55,731 bases of DNA from Halothiobacillus sp. GTDB taxonomy: Bacteria; Pseudomonadota; Gammaproteobacteria; Halothiobacillales; Halothiobacillaceae. The stretch is from NCBI GenBank assembly GCA_011389965.1, contig JAABTF010000012.1, forward strand, positions 1 to 55,731, written 5' to 3'. The stretch's first letter is position 1, and every line of letters begins with the position of its first letter. The translations under genes and the position numbers were made by a program. The notes beneath the pieces are model-generated. The model had not been told where the DNA came from. It saw nothing but the letters and a program-made list of their open reading frames with translations, and did not search any database. Shown piece by piece: positions 32,217 to 40,021 of this stretch.

Positions 32217-32544
32217 GTTTTGGGGGCAAATGGAGCAAGGGCGAGAGAGGCCCTGGTGTTGGACACCAGCCACTCACAGCAACGTTTTTTGATAAAAACT
32301 TCTTTGCCCTTCCTCAATAGTATTTAACATAATATATATTCTACGAACCCAAGGTTTCGTCCAACGATGACGGGGTTTACCCGTTTTCTCGTCGTCCATC
32401 ACCTAAAATCAGCCGAGGCACGCGTGCGCAAAACGGTTATGCACTACAATCGAGCCCGACAGCGCATCTCACCCGCTGCTTGCAATGGCATGATGCGACC
32501 CTGTCATTCCTTTCGATGAAACCCACCGCTGCAACAGGCTTGTT
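32217..32544. other. AT-rich gene-free spacer before the TPR gene
   Basis: A short hairpin (CTGGTGT 32253-32259 with ACACCAG 32263-32269) lies past the hypothetical gene, with T6 at 32285-32290 too far away for a classic terminator. From ~32285 to 32345 the sequence is strikingly A/T-rich (AACATAATATATATTC) compared with its surroundings and could hold promoter elements for the TPR-lolB-ispE genes. No gene is supported. Confidence 0.5.
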
Positions 32545-34320
32545 ATGCGATCGACCTCCGTCTCCGCGCTGGCTCTGGGCCTGAGCCTGCTGACTGCCGC
32601 CTCCGGCTGTGCGATCAGTTCGCAAGGTCAGTCATCTTCGCCGCCCTTGGTAAATTCGGCATCGCCTGTCACGGCGAGCGAAGCCGAGTCCCCCGGTGCG
32701 GACCAAAGCCCTATCTTCCATGTCCTGGCGGCCGAGTCCTATGGACGTAAAAAGCAGTTTGACGAGGCCGCAGGTCATTACGCCGCCGTCGCCATGGAGA
32801 GCGATAACCCCTTCTTGCTGGAACGTGCCATCCAGGCGGCCATATTCGCCGAGCGATTCGACCTCGCCCAATCGCTTGCCCAGCGCCTGAGCCGGATCGA
32901 CCCCCAGAACGCGCGGGCTGCGGCGGTCATGATGATCTCCGCATTGGAGGCCGGCGATTTCCAGGCCGCGGATCGCGCACTCAACCACTGGTTGGAAACC
33001 GATTCGGGCAATGCCGAGCAGATCTTCAACGAAACCGGTCAATACCTGCAAAAGCGTATCGATCGAGCTCAAGCCATGGCCTATACACGCCACTTGTCCG
33101 AGCGATTCCCGCAGCAATACCAGGCCCAGGTCGTCGTCGCGAAGTTGGCGCTGTCGTTTGGTGAGCTTGACCTGGCCGCGCGTTCCGCAGAGCGAGTGCG
33201 AGCTCTGGGTCCAGACAAAATGTCCTCGTACGACCTCGGCATGGTGATCGCCAACCGCCGTGGCGATATCGAGCAAGCGATCGAGGTGCTCCAACAAGCC
33301 CGACGCCGGTTCCCGGATGAGGGGCGTTATCTCAGCGGACTGATCGAGGCCCACATCGCTGCCGGCAACATCCGGCAAGCGACGACTCTTCTAGAGAACT
33401 CCCTTGCCGAACCGCCTGCCGACCCGAAGCTGTTGCGCAACCTGGCCCTGTTCAGCTTTGAGATCGACCAGGCCGACCTTGCCGACAAGGCGCTAAACCG
33501 GCTTAAGGACATTCCGGGTCAGTCCGATCAGGTTTACCTGATCCGCGGCCGTATCGCCCTGCGCAAAGGTGACATCCAAGGCGGCGCCCGCGCGCTATCC
33601 CGAGTCAGCGTGAAAAGCGATCAGTTCGCCAATGCTCAGGTGCTGTTGGCGGCCGCACGTGTCGAGATGGGAGACGCCGAGGGCGCCATCGCCGGGCTCA
33701 AGGCCGCGCTGAACGCACAAGGAATCGACGAGGCCGACCAGCAGCAGCTGATGCTGGCATTGGCGTCCACACTTGCCGAATCCGGTCGGTTTGAGGAAAG
33801 TCTCGAAGTCAGCCAACAGGCGATTTCCGCGTGGCCCGACGCATCCGATTTCCGTCTGCAAAAGGCCTTGACGCTGTTTGCTCTCGAAAAGACTGAAGCC
33901 GCAATCAAGGAACTCCGCGTACTGGTCGAGCAGGAACCGGACCACGCGCCTGCCTTGAATGCCCTGGGCTACACGCTGGCGGATGAAGATCGGAACCTTG
34001 ACGAGGCCGCGGACCTGATTGAACGCGCCTTGCATCTCGATCCGGGCAATCCGGCCTTCATGGACAGCCTGGGTTGGCTAAAATACCGGCAAGGCAAACT
34101 TGATCAGGCGATCGATGCATTGAAAAAGGCATTCGGCCAATCACCCAACGCCGAAATCGGATCCCATCTCGGTGAGGTGCTCTGGGTCAAGGGCGAGCGT
34201 GATAAAGCCTTGGAAATCTGGCGGGAGAGCCTTGAAATCAATCCGCGGGACACCACATTGCGGCGCACGCTGCGCAACTTTGCGCCCGAACTACTGCCGG
34301 CAAACAACGGTAAGCAATAA
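32545..34320 (+). CDS. Tetratricopeptide-repeat lipoprotein
   Basis: A 591-residue protein with a short hydrophobic signal and a lipobox-like TAASGC at its start, so probably a lipoprotein. Most of the rest is TPR-like helix pairs; the clearest are near the C-terminus (ALNALGYTLADEDRNLDEA, ALHLDPGNPAFMDSLGWLKY, AFGQSPNAEIGSHLGEVLW). It lies 23 bases before lolB, the usual place for this TPR family in gammaproteobacteria, which suggests an envelope role; the partner is unknown. The ATG has only a weak Shine-Dalgarno. Confidence 0.88.
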   Translation: MRSTSVSALALGLSLLTAASGCAISSQGQSSSPPLVNSASPVTASEAESPGADQSPIFHVLAAESYGRKKQFDEAAGHYAAVAMESDNPFLLERAIQAAIFAERFDLAQSLAQRLSRIDPQNARAAAVMMISALEAGDFQAADRALNHWLETDSGNAEQIFNETGQYLQKRIDRAQAMAYTRHLSERFPQQYQAQVVVAKLALSFGELDLAARSAERVRALGPDKMSSYDLGMVIANRRGDIEQAIEVLQQARRRFPDEGRYLSGLIEAHIAAGNIRQATTLLENSLAEPPADPKLLRNLALFSFEIDQADLADKALNRLKDIPGQSDQVYLIRGRIALRKGDIQGGARALSRVSVKSDQFANAQVLLAAARVEMGDAEGAIAGLKAALNAQGIDEADQQQLMLALASTLAESGRFEESLEVSQQAISAWPDASDFRLQKALTLFALEKTEAAIKELRVLVEQEPDHAPALNALGYTLADEDRNLDEAADLIERALHLDPGNPAFMDSLGWLKYRQGKLDQAIDALKKAFGQSPNAEIGSHLGEVLWVKGERDKALEIWRESLEINPRDTTLRRTLRNFAPELLPANNGKQ

Positions 34321-34343
34321 TCTGCCTGTCTTCGAGCCACTCC

Positions 34344-35003
34344 ATGCGCCTGTCTTACGCTCTCATCCGCGCCACCGCCCTTCTCTTTACCAGCACGCTG
34401 ATCCTCAGCGGTTGCGCGGCGGTCCTCGATCGCCCCGTGGACGTTCAGGCCCCTTCAGATCAGCAACTGCTCGATTGGGGCCAACACCGCGACCGCGTCG
34501 AGTCGCTCAACGACTGGCAATTCGAGGGACGTGCTGCGATTCGCTCAGGCATTTCTGGGGGTAGCGTGCGGGTCGATTGGACCCAGGTGGGTGATGTCAC
34601 GGCACTGAGACTCAACGGTCCCTTTGACTCCGGCACCCTCGCTCTCACCGGCACCGTCTCACACATGTTGATCACCGATGGTCGTGGCAACAGCCGGATG
34701 AGCGAGACCCCCATCGAGTTGCTCGAGGAGCAAACCGGGTGGCGCGTCCCACTCGACCGACTGCCCCGATGGGTGCGAGGGCTGCCGAGCGGAAATCTCG
34801 CCCAGCTCCCGCCAGGCGGCTTCCGACTCGATGCACAGGGCCGTCTCGTCTACCTTCAGGAACAGGAGTGGCAAATAGAATACGATCGTTACCAGTCGGT
34901 ATCGGGCTATGCGCTGCCCCACTTTATCGAACTCGAAAATCCCGATATCCGCATCCGCATGATCGTGGACCGGTGGAAACTCAAGGCCGATGCCCGTGAC
35001 TGA
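34344..35003 (+). CDS. lolB: Outer membrane lipoprotein receptor LolB
   Basis: Receives lipoproteins from LolA and inserts them into the outer membrane inner leaflet. The 219-residue protein has a signal peptide with lipobox LSGC, the NDWQFEGRAAIRSG opening strand, GSVRVDWTQVGD and the C-terminal IRMIVDRWKL. Length is normal. It overlaps ispE by 14 bases, so both are co-translated. The location between a TPR lipoprotein and ispE is conserved in gammaproteobacteria. Confidence 0.94.
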   Translation: MRLSYALIRATALLFTSTLILSGCAAVLDRPVDVQAPSDQQLLDWGQHRDRVESLNDWQFEGRAAIRSGISGGSVRVDWTQVGDVTALRLNGPFDSGTLALTGTVSHMLITDGRGNSRMSETPIELLEEQTGWRVPLDRLPRWVRGLPSGNLAQLPPGGFRLDAQGRLVYLQEQEWQIEYDRYQSVSGYALPHFIELENPDIRIRMIVDRWKLKADARD

Positions 35004-35952
35004 TGACCAGTCGCTGACCCCCCCTGGGAGTGACTGGGTCTGCGCGGGCTGCAAACTCAACCTGTTTTTGCACATCAATCACCGCCGTGATGACGGTTAC
35101 CACGAACTGCAAACCTATTTTCAGTTACTTGATTACGGCGATGAACTGGAAGTCCAGGCCAGTGAAGGTGATCAGTCCGGTCTTGCCGGCCGGATCCTGG
35201 TCGAATGGTTCGCCGGCGACGAAGACACATCCGGTCGGCCAGCGAGGGCGTCCGACGACCTTCTTGTCCGGGCCGCCCTCGCCTTGCGCGAGCACGTTCG
35301 GACATCAAGCCCCGATGGAGCGAAGCGTGCCGACAGGCTAGGTGCCCATATCGTGCTGCGAAAGCATATGCCGGTCGGCGGCGGCCTGGGCGGTGGTTCG
35401 GCCAGCGCCGCCAAACTGTTGCTGGAGCTCAACCGCCTCTGGGCACTCGACCTGCCGATCGACGAACTGGAATCCCTGGGCGCCAAGCTGGGGGCCGATG
35501 TCCCGGTCTTCATTCGGGGAGAGAGCGCCTTGGCCGAAGGCATCGGTGACGTACTCCGGCCGGCCGCCGTTCGCCCGCTCGCCACATATTTTCTCGTACT
35601 GGTCCCTGACGTGTCGGCGCACACCGCCGACCTGTTCGCCCACCCGAACCTCCTGCGGGACACCCCCAAGCAAGACGACGCCTGTTTGCTTTCGAACTGG
35701 CAAACCCAGGGCGAGAACGTCTTTCAGCCACTGGTGCTTGCTGACAACGCCACGCTCCAAGAACTCCATGACCGGCTTCGCGAACGCGCGGGGTTTGCCC
35801 GGATGACCGGCTCAGGCACCTGCCTGTTTGCACCCGTCGCCTCGCGCGCGCAGGGCGAGTCCATTGGTCGGGAAATACTGGACGCCCACCCTGCCCTGCT
35901 GCGGTTCTTTGTCGCTGCCGCCAAGGGGGCGCCAAATCAGTCGGTTACGTAG
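34990..35952 (+). CDS. ispE: 4-diphosphocytidyl-2-C-methyl-D-erythritol kinase
   Basis: GHMP kinase of the MEP isoprenoid pathway. The 320-residue protein shows the N-terminal CKLNLFLHINHRRDDGYHEL, the ATP loop PVGGGLGGGSASAAKLL and the C-terminal GFARMTGSGTCLFA. It is ~35 residues longer than E. coli IspE, mainly through an insertion before the ATP loop (around SGRPARASDD and REHVRTSSPDG). The start overlaps the lolB end; a GTG at 34996 is an alternative. A tRNA-Gln gene with its own promoter follows. Confidence 0.95.
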   Translation: MPVTDDQSLTPPGSDWVCAGCKLNLFLHINHRRDDGYHELQTYFQLLDYGDELEVQASEGDQSGLAGRILVEWFAGDEDTSGRPARASDDLLVRAALALREHVRTSSPDGAKRADRLGAHIVLRKHMPVGGGLGGGSASAAKLLLELNRLWALDLPIDELESLGAKLGADVPVFIRGESALAEGIGDVLRPAAVRPLATYFLVLVPDVSAHTADLFAHPNLLRDTPKQDDACLLSNWQTQGENVFQPLVLADNATLQELHDRLRERAGFARMTGSGTCLFAPVASRAQGESIGREILDAHPALLRFFVAAAKGAPNQSVT

Positions 35953-35990
35953 GAATGCGCCCTGGAAGGCAAAAAAAGCCCATGCAGCCC

Positions 35991-36019
35991 TTGGCAAACC
36001 CCAAATCGTTGGTTAAGAT
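35991..36019 (+). promoter_or_regulatory. Promoter of tRNA-Gln (and probably prs)
   Basis: -35 TTGGCA (35991-35996), 17-base spacer, -10 TAAGAT (36014-36019), 16 bases before the tRNA 5' end. Confidence 0.75.
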
Positions 36020-36035
36020 GCGCACCTCTTTCGAT

Positions 36036-36112
36036 TGGGCCGTCGCCAAGTTGGTTAAGGCACCGGATTTTGATTCCGGCATTCGCAGGTTCGAATCCTG
36101 CCGGCCCAGCCA
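36036..36112 (+). tRNA. tRNA-Gln (TTG)
   Basis: Acceptor arms GGGCCG and CGGCCC, D-loop AAGTTGGTTAAGGC, anticodon loop TTTTGAT (anticodon TTG), T-arm GCAGGTTCGAATCCTGC and an encoded CCA. prs starts only 17 bases after its end, so the two are probably one transcript. Confidence 0.97.
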
Positions 36113-36129
36113 AATTACCGGCGAGACCG

Positions 36130-37086
36130 ATGTCATTATCACGCTCCTTGATGGTCTTCACGGGCAACGCTAACAGGCCTCTGGCCGAACGTGTTGCGGA
36201 AAGCCTGGATAGCCAACTAGGACAGGCATCGGTAGCGCATTTCTCGGACGGCGAATCCGCCGTCGAGCTCCTGGAAAACGTCCGTGGTCGTGACGTGTTC
36301 GTGATCCAACCCACCTCGGATCCGACCAACGACCACATCATGGAGCTCATGCTGATGACCGACGCACTGCGTCGAGCATCGGCCCACCGCATCACTGCGG
36401 TCATCCCCTACTTCGGTTATTCCCGCCAAGATCGTCGCGTTCGCTCCTCCCGCGTGCCGATCAGCGCCAAGGTGGTTGCCAACATGCTGCAGAGCGGTGG
36501 TGTCGACCGGATATTGACAGTCGACCTGCACGCCGATCAGATTCAGGGTTTCTTCGATATCCCGGTAGACAACGTCTACGCCTCGCCCATCCTGTTGGGC
36601 GACATTTGGCGTCAGAAATACCCAGATTTGATTGTGGTCTCTCCGGACGTGGGCGGTGTCGTTCGCGCCCGGGCCGTGGCCAAGCGACTTGACGACGCCG
36701 ACCTGGCAATCATCGACAAGCGCCGCCCGCGCGCCAACGTGTCCCAGGTGATGCACATCATCGGTGAAGTCAGCGGCAAGACCTGCGTCCTGGTAGACGA
36801 CATGGTCGATACTGCCGGCACCCTCTGCAAGGCCGCCGATGCACTGAAAAAGCACGGGGCCCGCAAGGTGGTGGCCTATTCCACCCACGCCATCCTCTCC
36901 GGCAACGCCATCGAGAACATCGAGGCCTCCTCGCTGGATGAACTGGTCGTGACTGACACCGTCCCGCTCCGCCCGGAAGCCGAGGCCTGCGACCGCATCC
37001 GGGTATTGTCGGTGGCCGGCATGCTTGCCGAAACCATTCGTCGCGTGCACACCGACGAATCGGTCAGTTCGCTTTACAACGACTGA
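36130..37086 (+). CDS. prs: Ribose-phosphate pyrophosphokinase
   Basis: Makes PRPP from ribose-5-phosphate and ATP for nucleotide, histidine and NAD synthesis. The ~318-residue protein has [15 protein letters not shown] at the N-terminus, [14 protein letters not shown] (ATP site), [11 protein letters not shown] and the PRPP-binding [16 protein letters not shown] chose the ATG at 36130 ([10 protein letters not shown]); an in-frame upstream start lies inside the tRNA, and ATG 36151 is a shorter alternative. It follows tRNA-Gln by 17 bases and probably depends on the tRNA promoter. Confidence 0.96.
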   Translation: MSLSRSLMVFTGNANRPLAERVAESLDSQLGQASVAHFSDGESAVELLENVRGRDVFVIQPTSDPTNDHIMELMLMTDALRRASAHRITAVIPYFGYSRQDRRVRSSRVPISAKVVANMLQSGGVDRILTVDLHADQIQGFFDIPVDNVYASPILLGDIWRQKYPDLIVVSPDVGGVVRARAVAKRLDDADLAIIDKRRPRANVSQVMHIIGEVSGKTCVLVDDMVDTAGTLCKAADALKKHGARKVVAYSTHAILSGNAIENIEASSLDELVVTDTVPLRPEAEACDRIRVLSVAGMLAETIRRVHTDESVSSLYND

Positions 37087-37096
37087 GTCCAGGCCC

Positions 37097-37257
37097 TTCC
37101 GACAGGGCACTCAATCCGGTACAATCCGCGCGCCATCCGTTTGTTCGGGTGGCGCGCGTCGGTTGTGGCTTGGTCGCGGGCCTCAACCGTACAACACACG
37201 CCGGGAGTCGACCGATACGTCTTCCCGGCGGTTTTCATTTCTGGAGTGGACCCAATC
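37097..37257 (+). promoter_or_regulatory. rplY promoter and structured leader
   Basis: A candidate -10 TACAAT (37120-37125) has a weak -35 TTCCGA (37097-37102) 17 bases upstream and a GC-rich start region. The leader then holds two inverted repeats: GCGCGCCA with TGGCGCGC (~37127-37158) and GCCGGGA with TCCCGGC, the second followed by GGTTTTCATTT just before the rplY Shine-Dalgarno. Leader-mediated feedback is known for some rplY genes; here it is inferred. Confidence 0.5.
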
Positions 37258-37908
37258 ATGTCTAAAGCAAGTTTTAAGATTGAAGCGTCCGTTCGCGAAG
37301 ATCAGGGGAAAGGTGCGAGCCGCCGCCTGCGTCGCGAAGGGAACATCCCGGCCATCGTCTACGGTGGCAAGAAGGAACCGGTTTCGCTGACCATCAATCA
37401 CAACGAGCTGCTCAAGCACCTCGACCACGAGGCGTTTTTCTCGCATATCCTAGAGCTGACTGTTGGCGGCGAGACCGATGAGGTCGTCCTGCGTGACCTG
37501 CATCGTCATCCGTTCAAGCCGACCGTGGTACTGCACGCCGACTTCCAGCGCATCACACGTGGCCAGAAGATGCGGATGAACGTCCCGCTGCACTTCGAGA
37601 ACCGCGAAGAGAGCAAGGGTGCCAAAGCCGGTGGCGTGATCAGTGTCATCCACAACGAAGTCGAAGTCGAGTGCCTGCCGCGCCAGTTGCCGGAATACCT
37701 CACGGTTGATCTGACGGATCTGGATGTCAACGAGGCCTACCACCTCAGCGAGATCAAGCTGCCAGAAGGTATCGCTCTGCCGGAGCTGGCGCTGGGCGAA
37801 GAGCACGACGTGGCCGTCGTTGCCATCCATCCGCCGAAGGTTGAAGAAGAACCTGAGGAAGAGGAAGCCGGGGGCGAAGAAGCCGCCGGGGGTGAAGAGG
37901 AGGCCTGA
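37258..37908 (+). CDS. rplY: 50S ribosomal protein L25, long (CTC-type) form
   Basis: 5S rRNA-binding ribosomal protein. The 216-residue product has the L25 core (SVREDQGKGASRRLRREG, IPAIVYGGKKEPVSL, RDLHRHPFKPTVVLHADFQ) plus the C-terminal TL5/CTC beta domain and an acidic Glu/Gly tail (EEEAGGEEAAGGEEEA). The long form is usual in many bacteria; E. coli has only the ~94-residue core. I chose the ATG at 37258, with CTGGAG upstream; a longer in-frame start reads through the structured leader. A terminator follows. Confidence 0.96.
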   Translation: MSKASFKIEASVREDQGKGASRRLRREGNIPAIVYGGKKEPVSLTINHNELLKHLDHEAFFSHILELTVGGETDEVVLRDLHRHPFKPTVVLHADFQRITRGQKMRMNVPLHFENREESKGAKAGGVISVIHNEVEVECLPRQLPEYLTVDLTDLDVNEAYHLSEIKLPEGIALPELALGEEHDVAVVAIHPPKVEEEPEEEEAGGEEAAGGEEEA

Positions 37909-37930
37909 TCCCTCCCCTTTCCTGCCCAGA

Positions 37931-37959
37931 AACCCCGATCATTGCGATCGGGGTTTTTT
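37931..37959 (+). terminator. Rho-independent terminator after rplY
   Basis: AACCCCGATC and GATCGGGGTT form a 10-bp stem around ATTGC, with T continuing to 37959. Confidence 0.9.
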
Positions 37960-38015
37960 GCGTTTGGCCCCGCAAGACAGGGATCCGCAATCCAGCCGCA
38001 TGCCCTGGCTGCCTG

Positions 38016-38024
38016 TGCGATAAT
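38016..38024 (+). promoter_or_regulatory. Extended -10 promoter of pth
   Basis: TG-C-GATAAT lies 8 bases before the pth start codon, after the rplY terminator. No good -35 is seen. The start of transcription would fall at or very near the ATG. Confidence 0.45.
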
Positions 38025-38032
38025 CCGCGCCC

Positions 38033-38617
38033 ATGACTATCAAGCTGATTGTGGGACTGGGTAACCCCGGACAGAAGTACGAAGACACCCGGCACAACGC
38101 CGGGTTCTGGGCCATCGACGCCATTGCTGACAGCCTTGCCGGGCGCTGGGCGGAGGAACGCAAGTTCAATGGCGCCATGGCGCGATTGACGGTCGAAGGG
38201 GTGGATTTGCGATTGCTCAAACCCGCCACTTTCATGAACCGTTCCGGCCAGTCAGTCGGCCCGATTGCACAGTTCTTCAAGATCGCGCCAGAGGAAATCC
38301 TCGTGATTCACGACGAGCTCGATCTTCCTCCCGGTCGCATGCGGCTTAAATGCGGTGGCGGACACGGGGGCCACAACGGACTGAAGGATATTCAGGCCGC
38401 GATCGGCAGCGCAGATTTCTGGCGTTTGCGGATCGGCGTGGGCCATCCCGGACACCGAGATGCCGTGGTCGGCTATGTCCTGACCCGGCCACCAAAGCAG
38501 GAACGCAAACTGGTCGATGACTGCCTGATCGAGATTCGCCACCTCGCACCGCAGCTTGTCCAGGGCGACCAGCCCGCACTGATGCAGGCGATCAACAGCT
38601 ATCGCCCATCCGCCTGA
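38033..38617 (+). CDS. pth: Peptidyl-tRNA hydrolase
   Basis: Releases tRNA from peptidyl-tRNA that drops off the ribosome. The 194-residue enzyme has [19 protein letters not shown] with the catalytic His, the FMNRSGQSV block, and [27 protein letters not shown]. Length is normal. rplY-pth-ychF is a conserved order. There is no Shine-Dalgarno and an extended -10 lies immediately upstream, so the mRNA may be leaderless. Confidence 0.97.
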   Translation: MTIKLIVGLGNPGQKYEDTRHNAGFWAIDAIADSLAGRWAEERKFNGAMARLTVEGVDLRLLKPATFMNRSGQSVGPIAQFFKIAPEEILVIHDELDLPPGRMRLKCGGGHGGHNGLKDIQAAIGSADFWRLRIGVGHPGHRDAVVGYVLTRPPKQERKLVDDCLIEIRHLAPQLVQGDQPALMQAINSYRPSA

Positions 38618-38690
38618 TCGGCCTGTTTCGAAACGAATCGCGCCGCCGCCCTACCCGGCCGCGCTCCACCACACCGAAAACGGAGTCCCT

Positions 38691-39785
38691 ATGGGTTTCA
38701 ACTGTGGCATCGTGGGCTTGCCCAACGTCGGCAAGTCCACACTGTTCAATGCACTGACCAAGGCCGGCATCCAGGCCGCCAACTACCCCTTCTGCACCAT
38801 CGAGCCGAATGTGGGCGTGGTGGCGGTTCCCGATCCCCGCCTCGACAAGCTCGCCGAGATCGTCAAGCCGGAACGGGTGATCCCGACCAGCATGGAGTTC
38901 GTCGACATTGCCGGACTCGTCGCCGGGGCCTCCAAGGGCGAGGGGCTGGGCAACCAGTTCCTGGCCAACATCCGCGAAACCGACGCCATCGCCCAGGTTG
39001 TGCGCTGTTTTGCCAATGATGACGTGATTCACGTCGCTGGAAAGGTCGACCCCGCCTCGGATATTGAAGTGATCAACACCGAGTTGGCCCTGGCGGACCT
39101 GGATACCGTGCAGAAGGCCATCTTGCGGCTCACCAAGCAAGCCAAGTCAGGCAAGGACCCGGAGGCGGTTGCCAAGCTTGAACTCGTCAAAGAAGTGGGC
39201 GAGGTGCTCGACGAGGGCCACTCCGTGCGCAGCATGAAGCTCGACGCCAAGCAACAGGCCCTGTTGCATGACTTGCACCTGCTGACCTCCAAGCCCCTGA
39301 TGTTCATCGCCAACGTCGACGAGAACGGTTTCGAGAACAATCCCTTGCTGGATCGCGTCCGCGAGATCGGGGAACAGGAGGACGCAATGGTGGTGCCGGT
39401 CTGTGCAACCACCGAGGCCGAACTCATCGATCTGGAAGGCGAGGACAAGCAGATGTTTCTTGGGGAGATGGGCCTCGATGAACCGGGCCTTGACCGCGTC
39501 ATCCGCGCGGGCTACTCCCTCCTCGATCTGCAAACGTACTTCACTGCAGGCGTCAAGGAAGTCCGGGCCTGGACGATCAAGCGAGGCATGACCGCACCAC
39601 AAGCCGCCGGTGTGATCCACACCGACTTCGAAAAAGGCTTCATTCGAGCCGAGGTGGTGTCCTACGAGGACTTTGTCGCCTGCGGCGGGGAGCAGGGAGC
39701 GAAAGAAGCCGGGAAATGGCGCCTGGAAGGCAAGGACTACATCATGCATGAAGGCGATGTCGTCCACTTCCGCTTCAACGTGTAA
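38691..39785 (+). CDS. ychF: Redox-regulated ATPase YchF (OLA1 family)
   Basis: An Obg-related P-loop protein that prefers ATP and associates with the ribosome and stress control. The 364-residue product begins [20 protein letters not shown] (P-loop), with [19 protein letters not shown] as switch II/G3, a central coiled-coil insertion and the C-terminal TGS-like domain ([30 protein letters not shown]). Length and features are normal. tRNA-Met with its own promoter follows. Confidence 0.97.
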   Translation: MGFNCGIVGLPNVGKSTLFNALTKAGIQAANYPFCTIEPNVGVVAVPDPRLDKLAEIVKPERVIPTSMEFVDIAGLVAGASKGEGLGNQFLANIRETDAIAQVVRCFANDDVIHVAGKVDPASDIEVINTELALADLDTVQKAILRLTKQAKSGKDPEAVAKLELVKEVGEVLDEGHSVRSMKLDAKQQALLHDLHLLTSKPLMFIANVDENGFENNPLLDRVREIGEQEDAMVVPVCATTEAELIDLEGEDKQMFLGEMGLDEPGLDRVIRAGYSLLDLQTYFTAGVKEVRAWTIKRGMTAPQAAGVIHTDFEKGFIRAEVVSYEDFVACGGEQGAKEAGKWRLEGKDYIMHEGDVVHFRFNV

Positions 39786-39812
39786 TCCTCGGGAAAAGGC
39801 GCGCGGACGGGG

Positions 39813-39841
39813 TTGACAACCCCGCACGGAATACCGATAAT
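39813..39841 (+). promoter_or_regulatory. Promoter of tRNA-Met
   Basis: Perfect -35 TTGACA (39813-39818), 17-base spacer, -10 GATAAT (39836-39841), then a GC-only discriminator (GCGCGCC) of the kind seen in stringently controlled stable-RNA promoters. Confidence 0.9.
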
Positions 39842-39854
39842 GCGCGCCGCGCTT

Positions 39855-39931
39855 GGCTATGTAGCTCAGCTGGTTAGAGCACGGCACTCATAATGCCGGA
39901 GTCGGTGGTTCGAATCCACCCATAGCCACCA
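39855..39931 (+). tRNA. tRNA-Met (CAT), elongator type
   Basis: Acceptor GGCTATG pairs with CATAGCC. D-loop AGCTGGTTAGAGC, anticodon loop CTCATAA (CAT), T-arm GGTGGTTCGAATCCACC, encoded CCA. The paired first base and overall match to E. coli elongator tRNA-Met argue against initiator. An Ile2 (lysidine) identity is less likely. Confidence 0.93.
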
Positions 39932-39940
39932 GCATATCAA

Positions 39941-39980
39941 AGGCCTAGGTTACCCATTTGGGGAGCCTGGGCCTTTTTTT
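39941..39980 (+). terminator. Terminator after tRNA-Met
   Basis: AGGCCTAGG (39941-39949) pairs with CCTGGGCCT (39966-39974), one G-T pair, followed by seven T. Confidence 0.85.
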
Positions 39981-40021
39981 CGTCTGGAATAAGAGCAACA
40001 CCCCGCCCGGTTTCAGGCCCT

